Of a stretch of 64,000 nt of DNA, positions 51,277-60,797 are shown piece after piece. Position 1 is the stretch's first letter. Each line of letters begins with the position of its first letter. Both the position numbers and the translations under genes were made by a program. Where the stretch lies: positions 3,038,001-3,102,000 of the forward strand of contig NC_009767.1 of assembly GCF_000017805.1 (NCBI RefSeq). The letters are read 5' to 3'. The notes under the pieces are model-generated. The model was not told where the DNA came from. It worked only from the letters and a program-made list of their open reading frames with translations, and did no database searches. Source of the stretch: Roseiflexus castenholzii DSM 13941. Lineage in GTDB: Bacteria > Chloroflexota > Chloroflexia > Chloroflexales > Roseiflexaceae.

Positions 51277-52512
51277 TTATGCCTCCTGACCGGTCCGACC
51301 GGTCTGTGCTATCAGGTCCAGCAGGGTTTGGGCGACCTGGTTCGAAAATGCCGGATCATTGATGTTTGCGTCAATCTCAATGTATGGCACATCCGGTTTC
51401 AGATGATGTTTGATCGTCTCGAAACAGGCGCGATCCGCTTCTGGGTCCCAGAAATCGCCGCCGGGACTGTCCAGCATCGAGACGCCCTTGAGCGGGATTA
51501 GCACAGCGACAGGACCGCGAGACTCGTTCGCTGCGCGAGCGAGCAGTTCGCCGATCCTGACATTCTCTTCGACGTTGGTGCGCATCAGGGTGACGTTCGG
51601 ATTCCACCGGTATAGTTTGCGATCGCGGTACTGTTCAGGAACAGTATCGATGCCCCAGAAGTTGGCCATATCGACGCAGCCGGGGACCAGCACCGTCGGA
51701 ATGCCGGCGCGCGCCGCCGCCAGGCATCGCTCCGGTCCGGCGCTCAATACCCCGCCACACACTTCGTCAGCCAGTTCGGTTGTTGTGATGTCAAGCGACG
51801 CTGTGATATAGCCATCGGCGATCAGTCCTTCCATCGCCCGCCCCCCCGTGCCGGTAGCGTGAAAGACGAGCACTTCGTACCCCGCTGCTTCGAGCATACT
51901 GCGCGCATTGTCTACAGCAGCCGTCGTGTTGCCGAACATCGACGCGACAATCAGCGGCGCGTCCTCTGTCGCCTGTGGCATTTCCATGCTGACCATGCCG
52001 CTGATAGCGCCGGCGGCATTGGAGTAGATGGCGCGGCTGATCCGATTGATCCCCGCCACATCCACCACCGACGGGAGGAACATAATGTCCTTTGTGCCCG
52101 CATAGGCAGAGACATCGCCGCCGCCAACGGTCGAAACCATCACTTTGGGCACACCCACCGGCAGTGTGCGCATGGCTGCCGTTGCGATTGATGTGCCGCC
52201 CGATCCACCCATGCCCAAAATGCCGTGCAACCGGCCTTCATCGTACAAACGTCGCACGACCTTCGCCAGCCCTTCCGCCATGACCCGCATGGCTTCGTCT
52301 TTGTGATGACCATCCGCCAGCACGGACAGGTCGCCATTGCCTGCTGCCGCCACCTCAGCCCGCGCGATGTCGGGTGGAAATGCCGGCTCACCCATCACTC
52401 CGAAATCCACCACCAGCGTTTGTAGTCCGCGCTGCGCAATCAAGTCACGCACAAAAGCGAACTCTCTGCCTTTCGTGTCCAGCGCTCCGACAAGCACGAC
52501 AGTCCTGGTCAT
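51277..52512 (-). CDS. Tm-1-like (UPF0261) ATP-binding protein
   Basis: This is a 411-residue protein of the UPF0261/Tm-1 N-terminal family: VLVGALDTKGREFAFVRDLI, GILGMGGSGGTSIATAAMRT (nucleotide loop), VSTVGGGDVSAYAGTKDI, and VFHATGTGGRAMEGLI. In tomato, Tm-1 inhibits tobamovirus replication; the ancestral bacterial function is unknown. It is translationally close to the PEP-hydrolase-like gene. Confidence 0.9.
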   Translation of the reverse strand: MTRTVVLVGALDTKGREFAFVRDLIAQRGLQTLVVDFGVMGEPAFPPDIARAEVAAAGNGDLSVLADGHHKDEAMRVMAEGLAKVVRRLYDEGRLHGILGMGGSGGTSIATAAMRTLPVGVPKVMVSTVGGGDVSAYAGTKDIMFLPSVVDVAGINRISRAIYSNAAGAISGMVSMEMPQATEDAPLIVASMFGNTTAAVDNARSMLEAAGYEVLVFHATGTGGRAMEGLIADGYITASLDITTTELADEVCGGVLSAGPERCLAAARAGIPTVLVPGCVDMANFWGIDTVPEQYRDRKLYRWNPNVTLMRTNVEENVRIGELLARAANESRGPVAVLIPLKGVSMLDSPGGDFWDPEADRACFETIKHHLKPDVPYIEIDANINDPAFSNQVAQTLLDLIAQTGRTGQEA

Positions 52513-52542
52513 AGTCTGAGCCTTCCCAGATCAATTCAGCCT

Positions 52543-52947
52543 TTAGGGCCACACCCGCACCTGAAACGTTGCGATCTCCCGCGCATCGCTGCGGTCGATA
52601 TAGACCTCGATCTGCCAGTCGCCATCCATCGAGAAGAGCAACCCATCAGCGCGGTAGCGGCCATCCGGCAGCGGTTGGGCGATGACTTCCGGCGATGCCA
52701 TACCATGCTGCCGCATCATCGGTACGATGCTGACCGATTCGATTGGTCCCGGTTGCGCACCTTCACGGCGCTCGATGCTGATAATGGCGGGGTGCTCTCC
52801 GACACGGCGTTCTTCGAGCGTCAGGGTGACATTATAACTCAGGGTTTGCACGGTTGAGGGTCCGTCCGCTGAACACCCGGAAAGGAAGAGCAGCGCGAGA
52901 AGCAGGAGCGCAACCAGAGCGCGAGGGTGTACTGTTTGAAATATCAT
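52543..52947 (-). CDS. YtkA/FixH-like lipoprotein
   Basis: This 134-residue protein has an N-terminal span ending in a lipobox (LFLSGCSAD, Cys about 25) and an Ig-like beta domain with SIVPMMRQHGMASPEVIAQP and GDWQIEVYIDRS, the pattern of YtkA-like proteins that contain Met/His-rich metal-binding positions. A role in copper handling or an electron-transport assembly is only inferred. ATG 52947 was chosen over GTG 52974. The same beta pattern occurs in the gene at 53029-54426. Confidence 0.7.
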   Translation of the reverse strand: MIFQTVHPRALVALLLLALLFLSGCSADGPSTVQTLSYNVTLTLEERRVGEHPAIISIERREGAQPGPIESVSIVPMMRQHGMASPEVIAQPLPDGRYRADGLLFSMDGDWQIEVYIDRSDAREIATFQVRVWP

Positions 52948-53028
52948 GAGTGTCAATGGAACACGGATTCGCACGGATTGGGACCGATACGTATGGATTG
53001 GGCGATGCCTGCCATCACGAACAACGCC

Positions 53029-54426
53029 CTATTGTGCGGATTGCACTTCGAGCGTCACCGGCACGGTCATCACCTGACCGGCGCGGCGAAACTGGAACCA
53101 TGCCTGATACACTCCAGGACGCGGGAAGTTATGCACAAAGCGCAGTTCTGGTCCGTAGCGCAGCGTACTGCCAGGCGCAGCTATTGGCGCAGCAGCGTGA
53201 ATGTGACTGAATAGCGCCTCACTGACGTGCCGCATCATCAGGTGCCCCCCCATCCCCAACCAGGGTTCCAGATCACGCACCGGACCGTCTGCATCACTCA
53301 CGATCACCGAGAGGGTCGTCAACTGGCCGCTGCGCAGCGGCGTGGGCTGCGCGCGCACCTCGACCGTCAGATCACCTATCGAGCGCACCCCCAATCCAGG
53401 CGCAGGCGGCGGGGCAGTGTCGATCTGCACCTGCCCGCCGACCGCAAAGCGCCCCGTGACCACCTGCAAACTGCCGCCGTGCCGCATGAGTTCGGCATAC
53501 ACAGTGTATGTGCCAGGACGATCAGGGATCAGGGTGACCGCATACACTCCTGGCGCGACCCGGGCAGGGTGCATATGTGCAAAGAACCCGCCGCTGTCAT
53601 CAATGACTGCGAGATGGAGCAAGGCATCGTGGTGTGGTGAGAGGTCGTCGGCGGGTAGGCCGGTCGCGCCATCGCGCAGGTCGAGGGTCATGACAAGCGG
53701 CGCACCGACATCCGGCGTTCGTGGTTCGGTTGCCAGCAGCAGATTGACGTGTGGCGCACCGCCGCTGTATATCGGAACGGCAGGTGACGTTTCCACCTGG
53801 AGCGGCGTGAATTGCAGCCAGGCAAGCACGGCGGACGTTGTTGCCGCAGCAAAGGCGGCATAGTTCAACAAGCGAAGCGCGCCAGCAAAGCCGGGGCGGG
53901 TATGGCGCCCGCCGGCGCCGACCGCAGCGCCTGCCAGCAGGCTGACAACCAGCACCCCCAGCGCAACCGCCAGCGGAACGGTGGTTGGCGGCAGCGGCGG
54001 CTGAAACACGGTCACCGGAAGGCGCATCACTCCTTCGCCGGACGCGCCGCGCGCAACGATTTCGACCTCCCAATCGCCGGGAGCATCGATGTCGAGACGG
54101 GTCGTGACACTGATCGCGCCGCCGAGAGTCAGCAGCGCCGCAGGTTTTTCGGGAAATGGACTGCCGTAGCGCGTCAGACGAACCTCAAAGGTCTCTGGAA
54201 AAGGTTCATCGTCGGGAGCAATATCCACCAGGAGCGGACCAGGAAGCGCAGGAGGAATCGTCATCGTGATCGCCAGTTCGTAGGGACCGGCGTCCATCAC
54301 AATGGTCTGGACCGGACCGGCATCGCCGACGTGCGCTGAGGCGGACGGCACAGTCGCCAGCGCCATGAGTGCGAAGAGCGTGCCGGCTACAAGCCATCGT
54401 CGCGCTTGTGAACAAAAGCACAACAT
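53029..54426 (-). CDS. Membrane-anchored protein with three CopC/YtkA-like beta domains
   Basis: This is a 465-residue protein. A signal peptide (about 1-31, ASAHVGDAGP after cleavage) is followed by a first beta domain (about 32-140), a membrane span (PLAVALGVLVVSLLAGAAVG, about 148-168) and a second one (about 180-200). Two more beta domains follow (about 215-345 and 350-465), with His/Met-rich stretches FFAHMHPARV, MGGHLMMRHVSEALFSHIHA of the kind that bind copper or act as extracellular receptors. ATG 54426 fits a typical signal peptide; the frame extends further but through a repeat. It lies 81 bp upstream of the YtkA-like lipoprotein on the same strand, so they may form an operon. Confidence 0.75.
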   Translation of the reverse strand: MLCFCSQARRWLVAGTLFALMALATVPSASAHVGDAGPVQTIVMDAGPYELAITMTIPPALPGPLLVDIAPDDEPFPETFEVRLTRYGSPFPEKPAALLTLGGAISVTTRLDIDAPGDWEVEIVARGASGEGVMRLPVTVFQPPLPPTTVPLAVALGVLVVSLLAGAAVGAGGRHTRPGFAGALRLLNYAAFAAATTSAVLAWLQFTPLQVETSPAVPIYSGGAPHVNLLLATEPRTPDVGAPLVMTLDLRDGATGLPADDLSPHHDALLHLAVIDDSGGFFAHMHPARVAPGVYAVTLIPDRPGTYTVYAELMRHGGSLQVVTGRFAVGGQVQIDTAPPPAPGLGVRSIGDLTVEVRAQPTPLRSGQLTTLSVIVSDADGPVRDLEPWLGMGGHLMMRHVSEALFSHIHAAAPIAAPGSTLRYGPELRFVHNFPRPGVYQAWFQFRRAGQVMTVPVTLEVQSAQ

Positions 54427-54474
54427 AGTGCTGATATAGTACCACAGATCTACGGTGTTCGCACACACCGAGCT

Positions 54475-54662
54475 GGGGCAGGTCTGAGACCTGCCCCGAC
54501 GGATTCTGTTGCGCCAGGCGGGGCGCAGACCGGACCCGCCGATCCGCCGCGATGAGGGGCGGGGCGCAGACCGAACCCGCCGATCCACCGCGATGGGGGG
54601 CAGGTCTGAGACCTGCCCCGACGGATTCTGTTGCGCCAGGCGGGGCGCAGACCGGACCCGCC
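54475..54662. repeat. 66-bp direct repeat with palindromic GGGGCAGGTCTGAGACCTGCCCC
   Basis: 54475-54540 and 54597-54662 are near-identical and share GGGGCAGGTCTGAGACCTGC and GGGGCGCAGACCGGACCCGCC. Between them are GGGGCGCAGACCGAACCCGCCGAT units. The palindrome recurs at 14759-14778. The block fills the gap between the gene at 53029 and the beta-helix gene. Confidence 0.85.
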
Positions 54663-54676
54663 TGGCGCGCCGCCGA

Positions 54677-55765
54677 TTATCGAACCACAAGGGGCAGCGA
54701 CACGAACACCATCTCGAACGCCCCGATGTCACACCGGCCTCCCTGTGGACGGAAGACGCCGCGCTGGTTGGTGGCGGCGCAGGAGGCGTTGTCGCCCTCG
54801 TTGAGCGCCGGGCTGCTCGCAGTGAGTGGGAAGTAGGCGGGTGAGCCGGTCAGCGCGCCGAGGTTGGGATCGACGCCGATGATGTTGCCGTTCGCGCCGT
54901 CGGTCAAACCGCAGGCGTTCGCGCCGGTGTCTTCGATGAGGTTGTTGTTGTTCGTGCCGCTCAGCGTCCCGACACAATCGCCGCCGCTCGCGCTGTTGGC
55001 GATGAGGGTGTTCCTGAGCGTCGCGCTGCCGCCAGCGATGCGGATGCCGCCGCCGCCGTTTGTGGCGCTGTTGGCGGAGAAGGTGCTGTTATTGACCGAG
55101 AGCGTGCCGCTGTTCCAGAGACCGCCGCCGCCGCTAGCGCCGGTGGCGGTGTTGGTGAAGAAGGTCGTGTTGGTGACTGACGCCGTGGCCCCGCCATAAT
55201 TGGCGATGCCGCCGCCGCCGGTCGAGGCGCTGTTGCCGGTGAAGGCGCTATCGCTCACCAGCAGCGTACCGCCAGAGAAATTGGCGATGCCGCCGCCGGC
55301 GGCGGCGCTGCCATTCGCAAAGGTCATGCGGTCCACGATGAGCGTCCCGAAGTTGGCGATGCCGCCGCCATCGCTATTGTTCGCGTTATTGCCAGAGACG
55401 GTGCTGTTGGTCAACGTCAGCGCGCCGCTGTTCCAGATGCCGCCGCCGCCAGTTGAGGTAGCGACGTTGCCGGAGAAGGTGCTGTTGGTCACCGTCAGTG
55501 TACCGCCAGCGTTGTCGATGCCGCCGCCGGTGTTTGCTGTGTTGTTAGAGAAAGTGCTGTCACTCACGGTCAGCGTGCCGCTGCTCAAATTGACAATGCC
55601 GCCGCCGCTGCCTGCTGTGTTGTTCGAGAAGGTGCTGTTCCTCACGGTTAGCGTGCCAGAATTGACAACGCCTCCTCCGCTCAATGGGGTGCTGGCATTG
55701 GCAATGGTCAGTTTGAAGAGCAAAACCAGCAATGCGGAGAGAAGCCGAAGAGTAGTACGTTTCAT
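54677..55765 (-). CDS. Secreted right-handed beta-helix protein (CSLREA/choice-of-anchor type)
   Basis: This is a 362-residue protein. After a signal peptide (MKRTTLRLLSALLVLLFKLT) it consists of about nine degenerate repeats of the type GGGIxNxGTLTVxNSTFSxN, the pattern of parallel beta-helix surface proteins. The C-terminus FPLTASSPALNEGDNASCAA followed by DIGAFEM is typical of Chloroflexota choice-of-anchor Q proteins. No enzymatic residues recognisable. AAGGAGGAAAACCT precedes ATG 55765. Codons are highly biased to GCC/GCG in the repeats. Confidence 0.85.
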   Translation of the reverse strand: MKRTTLRLLSALLVLLFKLTIANASTPLSGGGVVNSGTLTVRNSTFSNNTAGSGGGIVNLSSGTLTVSDSTFSNNTANTGGGIDNAGGTLTVTNSTFSGNVATSTGGGGIWNSGALTLTNSTVSGNNANNSDGGGIANFGTLIVDRMTFANGSAAAGGGIANFSGGTLLVSDSAFTGNSASTGGGGIANYGGATASVTNTTFFTNTATGASGGGGLWNSGTLSVNNSTFSANSATNGGGGIRIAGGSATLRNTLIANSASGGDCVGTLSGTNNNNLIEDTGANACGLTDGANGNIIGVDPNLGALTGSPAYFPLTASSPALNEGDNASCAATNQRGVFRPQGGRCDIGAFEMVFVSLPLVVR

Positions 55766-55871
55766 AGGTTTTCCTCCTTTATGGCGCGAGACGGGCTTTG
55801 CGCCGTGTCAATCACCGCATCACAATGAGTAAAGACATCGCCTCGTTCCACCCCTTGTTCATATGCGTCGG

Positions 55872-56577
55872 CGTGGTTCAGCCTTCCAGGACTTCCACGA
55901 AGGGCGCCAAGGGACGCGAAGGACATGCGCTTCATGGTTCCTCACCTTCGTGCGCTTCGGGTCCTTGGTGGTTCAGCCTTCCAGGACTTCCACGAAGGGC
56001 GCCAAGGGACGCGAAGGACATGCGCTTCATGGTTCCTCACCTTCGTGCGCTTCGGGTCCTTGGCGGTTCAGCCTTCCAGGACTTCCACGAAGGGCGCCAA
56101 GGGACGCGAAGGACATGCGCTTTATGGTTCCTCACCTTCGTGCGCTTCGGGTCCTTGGCGGTTCAGCCTTCCAGGACTTCCACGAAGGGCGCCAAGGGAC
56201 GCGAAGGACATGCGCTTCATGTTTATTCACCTTTTTATTCCCCTTCGCGCGCTTCGTGCCCTTGGTGGTTCAGCCTTCCAGGACTTCACGGCAACCAGCA
56301 ACCACGAAGGGCGCCAAGGGACGCGAAGGACATGCGCTTCATGTTTATTCACCTTTTTATTCCCCTTCGTGCGCTTCATGCCCTTGGTGGTTCAGCCTTC
56401 CAGGACTTCCACGAAGGGCGCCAAGGGACGCGAAGGACATGCGCTTCATGTTTATTCACCTTTTTATTCCCCTTCGCGCGCTTCGTGCCCTTGGTGGTTC
56501 AGCCTTCCAGGACTTCACGGCAACCAGCAACCACGAAGGGCGCCAAGGGACGCGAAGGACATGCGCTTCATGGTTCC
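55872..56577. repeat. Seven-copy array of 95-to-123-bp repeats
   Basis: The block CCTTCCAGGACTTC recurs at 55882, 55977, 56072, 56167, 56274, 56397 and 56503; the first four are exactly 95 bp apart. Each unit includes CCACGAAGGGCGCCAAGGGACGCGAAGG, GCGCTTCATG and CCTTGGTGGTTCAGCC. Later units gain TTTATTCACCTTTTTATTCC or CACGGCAACCAGCAA. All three forward frames are open through it, a repeat artefact. It caps the 3' end of the SARP regulator pseudogene. Confidence 0.93.
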
Positions 56578-59007
56578 TCGGACATCGACGTCGTCCTGCT
56601 GCATCTGATCGGTAAGCGTACAGGCGCGTTGCAGGTCATCGACGGCTTCGCGCACCCGTCCCAGCATGAGGGCGCTGACGCCGCGAAGATTGAGCGCGCG
56701 CACAGCGTTGGGCGCATCGTGCAACGACAACGCCAGTTCGAGCGCCTGCGACGCGACGGCGTGCGCTGCTTCGGCGCGGTCGCAGGTATAGAGCGCGTAG
56801 GAGTGCGCAACCAGCGCCTGGATGTAGAGCGCCGGGAACTCACGGCTCACGTCAACGACGTCGCGCAGGAGCGACAACGACAGGGAGGACTCTCCCTGAT
56901 ACAGCGCAATGGTGCCGTGTTGCATGGCGGCCTGTGCCCGGAGTTCGCGCACATCACGGCTCGCTCCTTCGAGGAGCGTCTCGGCGCGCGCAATGGACTC
57001 CAGCGCATACTCGAAGGCTGCCAGGTCAGTGCTCTCACGGGCGTGTTCCAGCCAGAAATGTGCAGCGGTTTGCGCGCAGCGCGCCATCTCATAATGCGCT
57101 GCGATCCTGGCGGCGTACCCACGCTGACCGGCATGCACCGTCTCCAGGCTCCTGGCGGCCTGTTTGTGCAGGATGACGGCGCGTTCGGCAGGAATGTCGG
57201 TCAGAATGATGTCGTGGATGAGGTGGTGCGAAAAGGCGTAATCGTCAGCGCCATGGGTGACGGTATCGATCAACAGTCGTCGGGCATGCAGATCGTCCAG
57301 CGCCGACGCATACGCCGACAGAGTCCAGCCGAGCATCTGCTGCAATTCGTCATCAGCGAATGAAAACCCCAGGATCGCCGCTGCTTCCAGCATCTGCCGA
57401 TTGCGCTCACCGATGTCGCGCAGGCGCATTCTGAGCGAGCCGCGCAGTCCCGTCAGTCCGCGCTTCTTTGGATGATGCGCGTCGCGCAGGCTCTCAGCCG
57501 CTTCGCGCAGAAAGAGCGGCATGCCTCCAGCATACCGTCTGATGTCTTCGAGCGTATCGGCGCTGATCGCCTCGCGTTCCAATGCCTGCTCCAGAAAATA
57601 GTTCGTCTCGGACGGCGTAAACGGCTGGACATGCAGATCGAGCGCGCAGCGCTGGCGGCGCATCGTTCGTTTGGCGGAGAGCAGTGACGGGGTAATGATG
57701 CCAGATCGGTGGGTGACAATGATCAGCAGCGGGAGCGAAAGACAGATGTCTGCCAGTTCGATCAGGGTTTCGAGCGACCAGTTGTCGATCCAATGCGCAT
57801 CTTCGATGATCAGAATCGACGGTTAATGCAGTGCGAGCGCCTGTATGCCCTGCCGGATGGCAGAACGCAACGCTGCTGCCTCCGGTTGCGAAGGCGCGAT
57901 CAGATCGGGACGCAACCCGATCAAATCGGGAACCAGCAGCGCCAGACGACGGAGCCAGTCGGCGGCGCTCTGAAGCAGGCGCGGCGCGGCGGCAGTAAAA
58001 ATGTGTCGCCAGGGCAGGTAGGGATGGCGCTCTCCGACATTCCTCGATGGCTGACAATACCCCTAGAACACGCGCGGCTCCGACGTGCCGTCCATAGCGC
58101 CGAACCGTCGTACCGCCTCCTGCACCAGCGTGGTCTTTCCCACGCCGGGTTGCCCGGAAACGAAGACGATCCGCCCGCGTCCTTGCGCGGCGCTACGCAT
58201 CAGATCGACCAGTTGCTGAAGTTCATCGTCCCGACCGATAAAGAGGGGCGCCTTCGAGGAGCGATCAGGCGTCATGGAACGCGCCAGACGGTGATGGAGA
58301 ATATCGTGATAGAGGGCGGTTGTCTCCGGCGCCGGCTGGACGTGCAACTCCCGTTCCAGGTCCCGCGCCAGCGCGCAGTACATATCGAGCGCTGCGGTGC
58401 GACTGCCCGTAAGCGCCGCTGCGGTCATCGCCAGCCGCACCGCTTCCTCGTCCCAGGGGTCATGTGACACCAGCAGGCGCGCCCACCTCCATGCACGACT
58501 CCAATCGCTGCGATCCATCCAGGCACGCACCAACGATTTGAGCAGAAGCAGGTACCGCTGGCGCAGCGCTTCGCGCCGAACGAGAATATCATCGTCTGTG
58601 TCGATGCCGGGCGCCAGGTCGCCGCGGTAGAGTTCAGCCGCCGCCTCCATCTCGTGCAGCGTCGTCCATTCCCGCTCGAAGGCATGCACATCGACCTGAC
58701 ACTCAGGCGGCGCATTCCAGACGATATGTTGAGTTGAAACAACCAGCCACTCACGAGCGATAGGGGGCAGGAGGGAGCGGAGCAGATGGAGATGACGGCG
58801 CAGATTTGCCAGCGCGTCAGCCGGATCATTGTCGGGCCAGAGGGTGAACGCCAGTTGTTTGCGGGGAAGCGGCTGGCGCGGCTGAAGCGCAAGATGGGTC
58901 ATCAACCGCCGCAGGCTCTCGCGTTGCAGATTCGTGCGCGCTTCTCCGGCTTCGAGGCGAATATCACCCAGGAGAACGATGCGAAGAGGGGGTGCAATCG
59001 ATTCCAT
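56578..59007 (-). pseudogene. SARP-family regulator (BTAD-AAA-TPR) with two in-frame stops and lost 3' end
   Basis: The frame runs from ATG 59007: N-terminal winged helix of OmpR type (MTHLALQPRQPLPRKQLAFT), BTAD (AAELYRGDLAPGIDTDDDIL), and ATPase with Walker A GQPGVGKTT near residue 295. In-frame TAG at 58063-58065 stops it, then TAA at 57823-57825. The same frame continues after each stop with recognisable sequence (GERHPYLPWRHIF; PSILIIEDAHWIDNWSLETL Walker B; then TPR repeats) and runs into the 95-bp repeat array, where the product ends in repeat-encoded residues. A typical member has about 1000 residues; about 810 remain. Confidence 0.88.
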
Positions 59008-59144
59008 CGGCGCTTCCCGTTATGAGCGCAGTTTGTCAGAGAACCGGATACGCGCGGATTGAGACGGATTCCTGCGGATCAAGCGACACGCTCCTGGCTT
59101 GTGATGGTACACGGAATCGCACCGACTGAGACAGGTTCGATGGC

Positions 59145-59669
59145 TTATACCTGTTCGACCAGCGCCGCCACCAGTTCGCGGCAGAAGGCGGGGATGTCGG
59201 CGACCACCCGTCCCCAGACCAGGTTCTCGTCGCGAAAGGCGGCTTCATCGACCCAGGTGGCGCCAGCGTTGATCAGATCATCTTTGATACCGAGCGAGCC
59301 GGTTGCTCGACGACCACCGACGATTCCCGCCGAGATGGCAATCGATCCGCCGTGGCAGATGATTCCAATTACCTTGCCGGCCGCATGCATCGCCTGCACC
59401 AGGTCGGTCACCGCCCGATAGCGGCGGAGTTTATCCGGCGCCCAACCGCCGGGCAGCACCAGTGCGAAAAGATCATCAGCGCGCAGTTCAGCAATCGTCG
59501 TCGTCGGCGTGATCTCCAGCCCATTCTTCCCGCGCACCGGGCGCAGATCCAGACCGGCCGCCACAACCTCGGCGCCTTCTTCCTGCAATCGCATCATCGG
59601 CACATAGAACTCGAGGTCTTCGACGCCTTCCGCCAGCAGAATTGCAATGCGCTTCCCAGAGAGTCGCAT
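59145..59669 (-). CDS. DJ-1/PfpI family protein
   Basis: This 174-residue protein has the family core: KRIAILLAEGVEDLEFYVPM (Glu at about 15), LVLPGGWAPDKLR, and the nucleophile elbow VIGIICHGGSIAIS with catalytic Cys about 105 followed by His. Members are glyoxalases, deglycases or stress proteases; the precise activity is unknown. AAAAGAGGTAACACC precedes ATG 59669. It stands alone between the regulator pseudogene and a MITE-like element. Confidence 0.92.
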   Translation of the reverse strand: MRLSGKRIAILLAEGVEDLEFYVPMMRLQEEGAEVVAAGLDLRPVRGKNGLEITPTTTIAELRADDLFALVLPGGWAPDKLRRYRAVTDLVQAMHAAGKVIGIICHGGSIAISAGIVGGRRATGSLGIKDDLINAGATWVDEAAFRDENLVWGRVVADIPAFCRELVAALVEQV

Positions 59670-59738
59670 GGTGTTACCTCTTTTACTATTATGAACGATT
59701 CATTGTAGCATGTTATCGTTCGCGCGCCAAACGGAATG

Positions 59739-59888
59739 ATACCAATGACGATTGAAGATGCTGCATACTTGTCATTCCGAGCCCTTCGCTTCGCTCAGGG
59801 TAAACGCAGCGAGGAATCTGAGCGGGTCGCGCAAGCCCCCTCGCGCTGCTCGGGGTGACAACGCCGGATGGTCACAGGTCATTGGTAT
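59739..59888. mobile_element. 150-bp MITE-like element with 11-bp terminal inverted repeats
   Basis: ATACCAATGAC at 59739-59749 and GTCATTGGTAT at 59878-59888. The interior has ATGCTGCATACTTGTCATTC, CGAGCCCTTCGCTTCGCTCAGGG, GCGAGGAATCTGAGCGGGTC and CTCGGGGTGACAACGCCGG. It is in the same orientation as the arrays at 652 and 2775. No coding capacity, no convincing target duplication. Confidence 0.87.
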
Positions 59889-59904
59889 GATGGGATTACA
59901 AACC

Positions 59905-60428
59905 AGACCTGTGCTGCCAGGTCGTGCACTTGCTGATCTACGGGCTACACCCCTCGTTCAGGACGTGGAAGCCCCAGCGGGGCTTGCCCGTTCTCAGCGA
60001 GGGCTTCAGCCCGCAGCGACATTGCATCCGTGAGCAGACCTGTGCTGCCAGGTCGTGCGCTTGCTGATCTACGGGCTACACCCCTCGTTCAGGACGTGGA
60101 AGCCCCAGCGGGGCTTGCCCGTTCTCAGCGAGGGCTTCAGCCCGCAGCGACATTGCATCCGTGAGCAGACCTGTGCTGCCAGGTCGTGCGCTTGCTGATC
60201 TACGGGCTACACCCCTCGTTCAGGACGTGGAAGCCCCAGCGGGGCTTGCCCGTTCTCAGCGAGGGCTTCAGCCCGCAGCGACATTGCATCCGTGAGCAGA
60301 CCTGTGCTGCCAGGTCGTGCGCTTGCTGATCTACGGGCTACACCCCTCGTTCAGGACGTGGAAGCCCCAGCGGGGCTTGCCCGTTCTCAGCGAGGGCTTC
60401 AGCCCGCAGCGACATTGCATCCGTGAGG
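59905..60428. repeat. Four tandem 131-bp repeats
   Basis: AGACCTGTGCTGCCAGGTCG begins units at 59905, 60036, 60167 and 60298, exactly 131 bp apart and almost identical. Each unit has a hairpin AAGCCCC-AGC-GGGGCTT and GCGAGGGCTTCAGCCCGCAG, ending in GACATTGCATCCGTGAG. The array lies between the MITE-like element and the 3' end of the meta-cleavage operon. 60429-60583 is a short non-coding remainder. Confidence 0.96.
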
Positions 60429-60583
60429 CGCTTGGCGTTGGCTGACAGGCTCAGCCCAAAGCCAATTATACAAAATGAATACATCGCAATATGGACGCCC
60501 TCCGTCGCCGGCGAATGGGGGAACGCCGACGCCGCGTGGAGGGTGCGGCAGCGCCGTCCGTGGGGGGCACGGCATCACCGTGC

Positions 60584-60784
60584 CTATGGTTCTGCATCCG
60601 CCTCATCGTCCGCCAGCAACCCCAGGCTATCGTCTGGGTGCAGATGGTGGATGACCAGGCGCAGCCTGCCTGGCGGCGTGCCCAGCACCTCTTGAAAAAT
60701 GGCGACTGCTTCGCGCGCAAAGGCGCGTTTTCGCTCTGGCTGCAATGGCTCTTCGCCAGCATAAAGAACTTCAAGGAGCGGCAT
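60584..60784 (-). CDS. Tautomerase family protein (4-oxalocrotonate tautomerase-like) with N-terminal Pro
   Basis: This is a 66-residue protein. After Met removal the N-terminus is Pro1 (MPLLEVLYAGEEPLQPERKR), the catalytic base of the tautomerase superfamily. The pattern VLGTPPGRLRLVIHHLHPDD fits the second half with the substrate-binding Arg. It interconverts enol and keto acids. AAGGAAGGTATGCT precedes ATG 60784. Last gene of the minus-strand meta-cleavage operon, 13 bp after the hydratase gene; likely partner of the Pro1-less tautomerase at 63755. Confidence 0.82.
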   Translation of the reverse strand: MPLLEVLYAGEEPLQPERKRAFAREAVAIFQEVLGTPPGRLRLVIHHLHPDDSLGLLADDEADAEP

Positions 60785-60797
60785 AGCATACCTTCCT

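Noticed and set aside
55798..57363. Plus-strand open frame of 521 codons
   Set aside because: First half is the 95-bp repeat array, second half is antisense to the SARP regulator; the periodic peptide is a repeat artefact.
57823..58065. Stop-codon recoding in the SARP regulator
   Set aside because: Two different stops (TAG, TAA) plus a lost 3' end fit decay; there is no recoding signal and no other gene needs readthrough.
59905..60428. CRISPR or satellite with coding function
   Set aside because: Units are contiguous 131-bp copies without spacers and encode no conserved frame.
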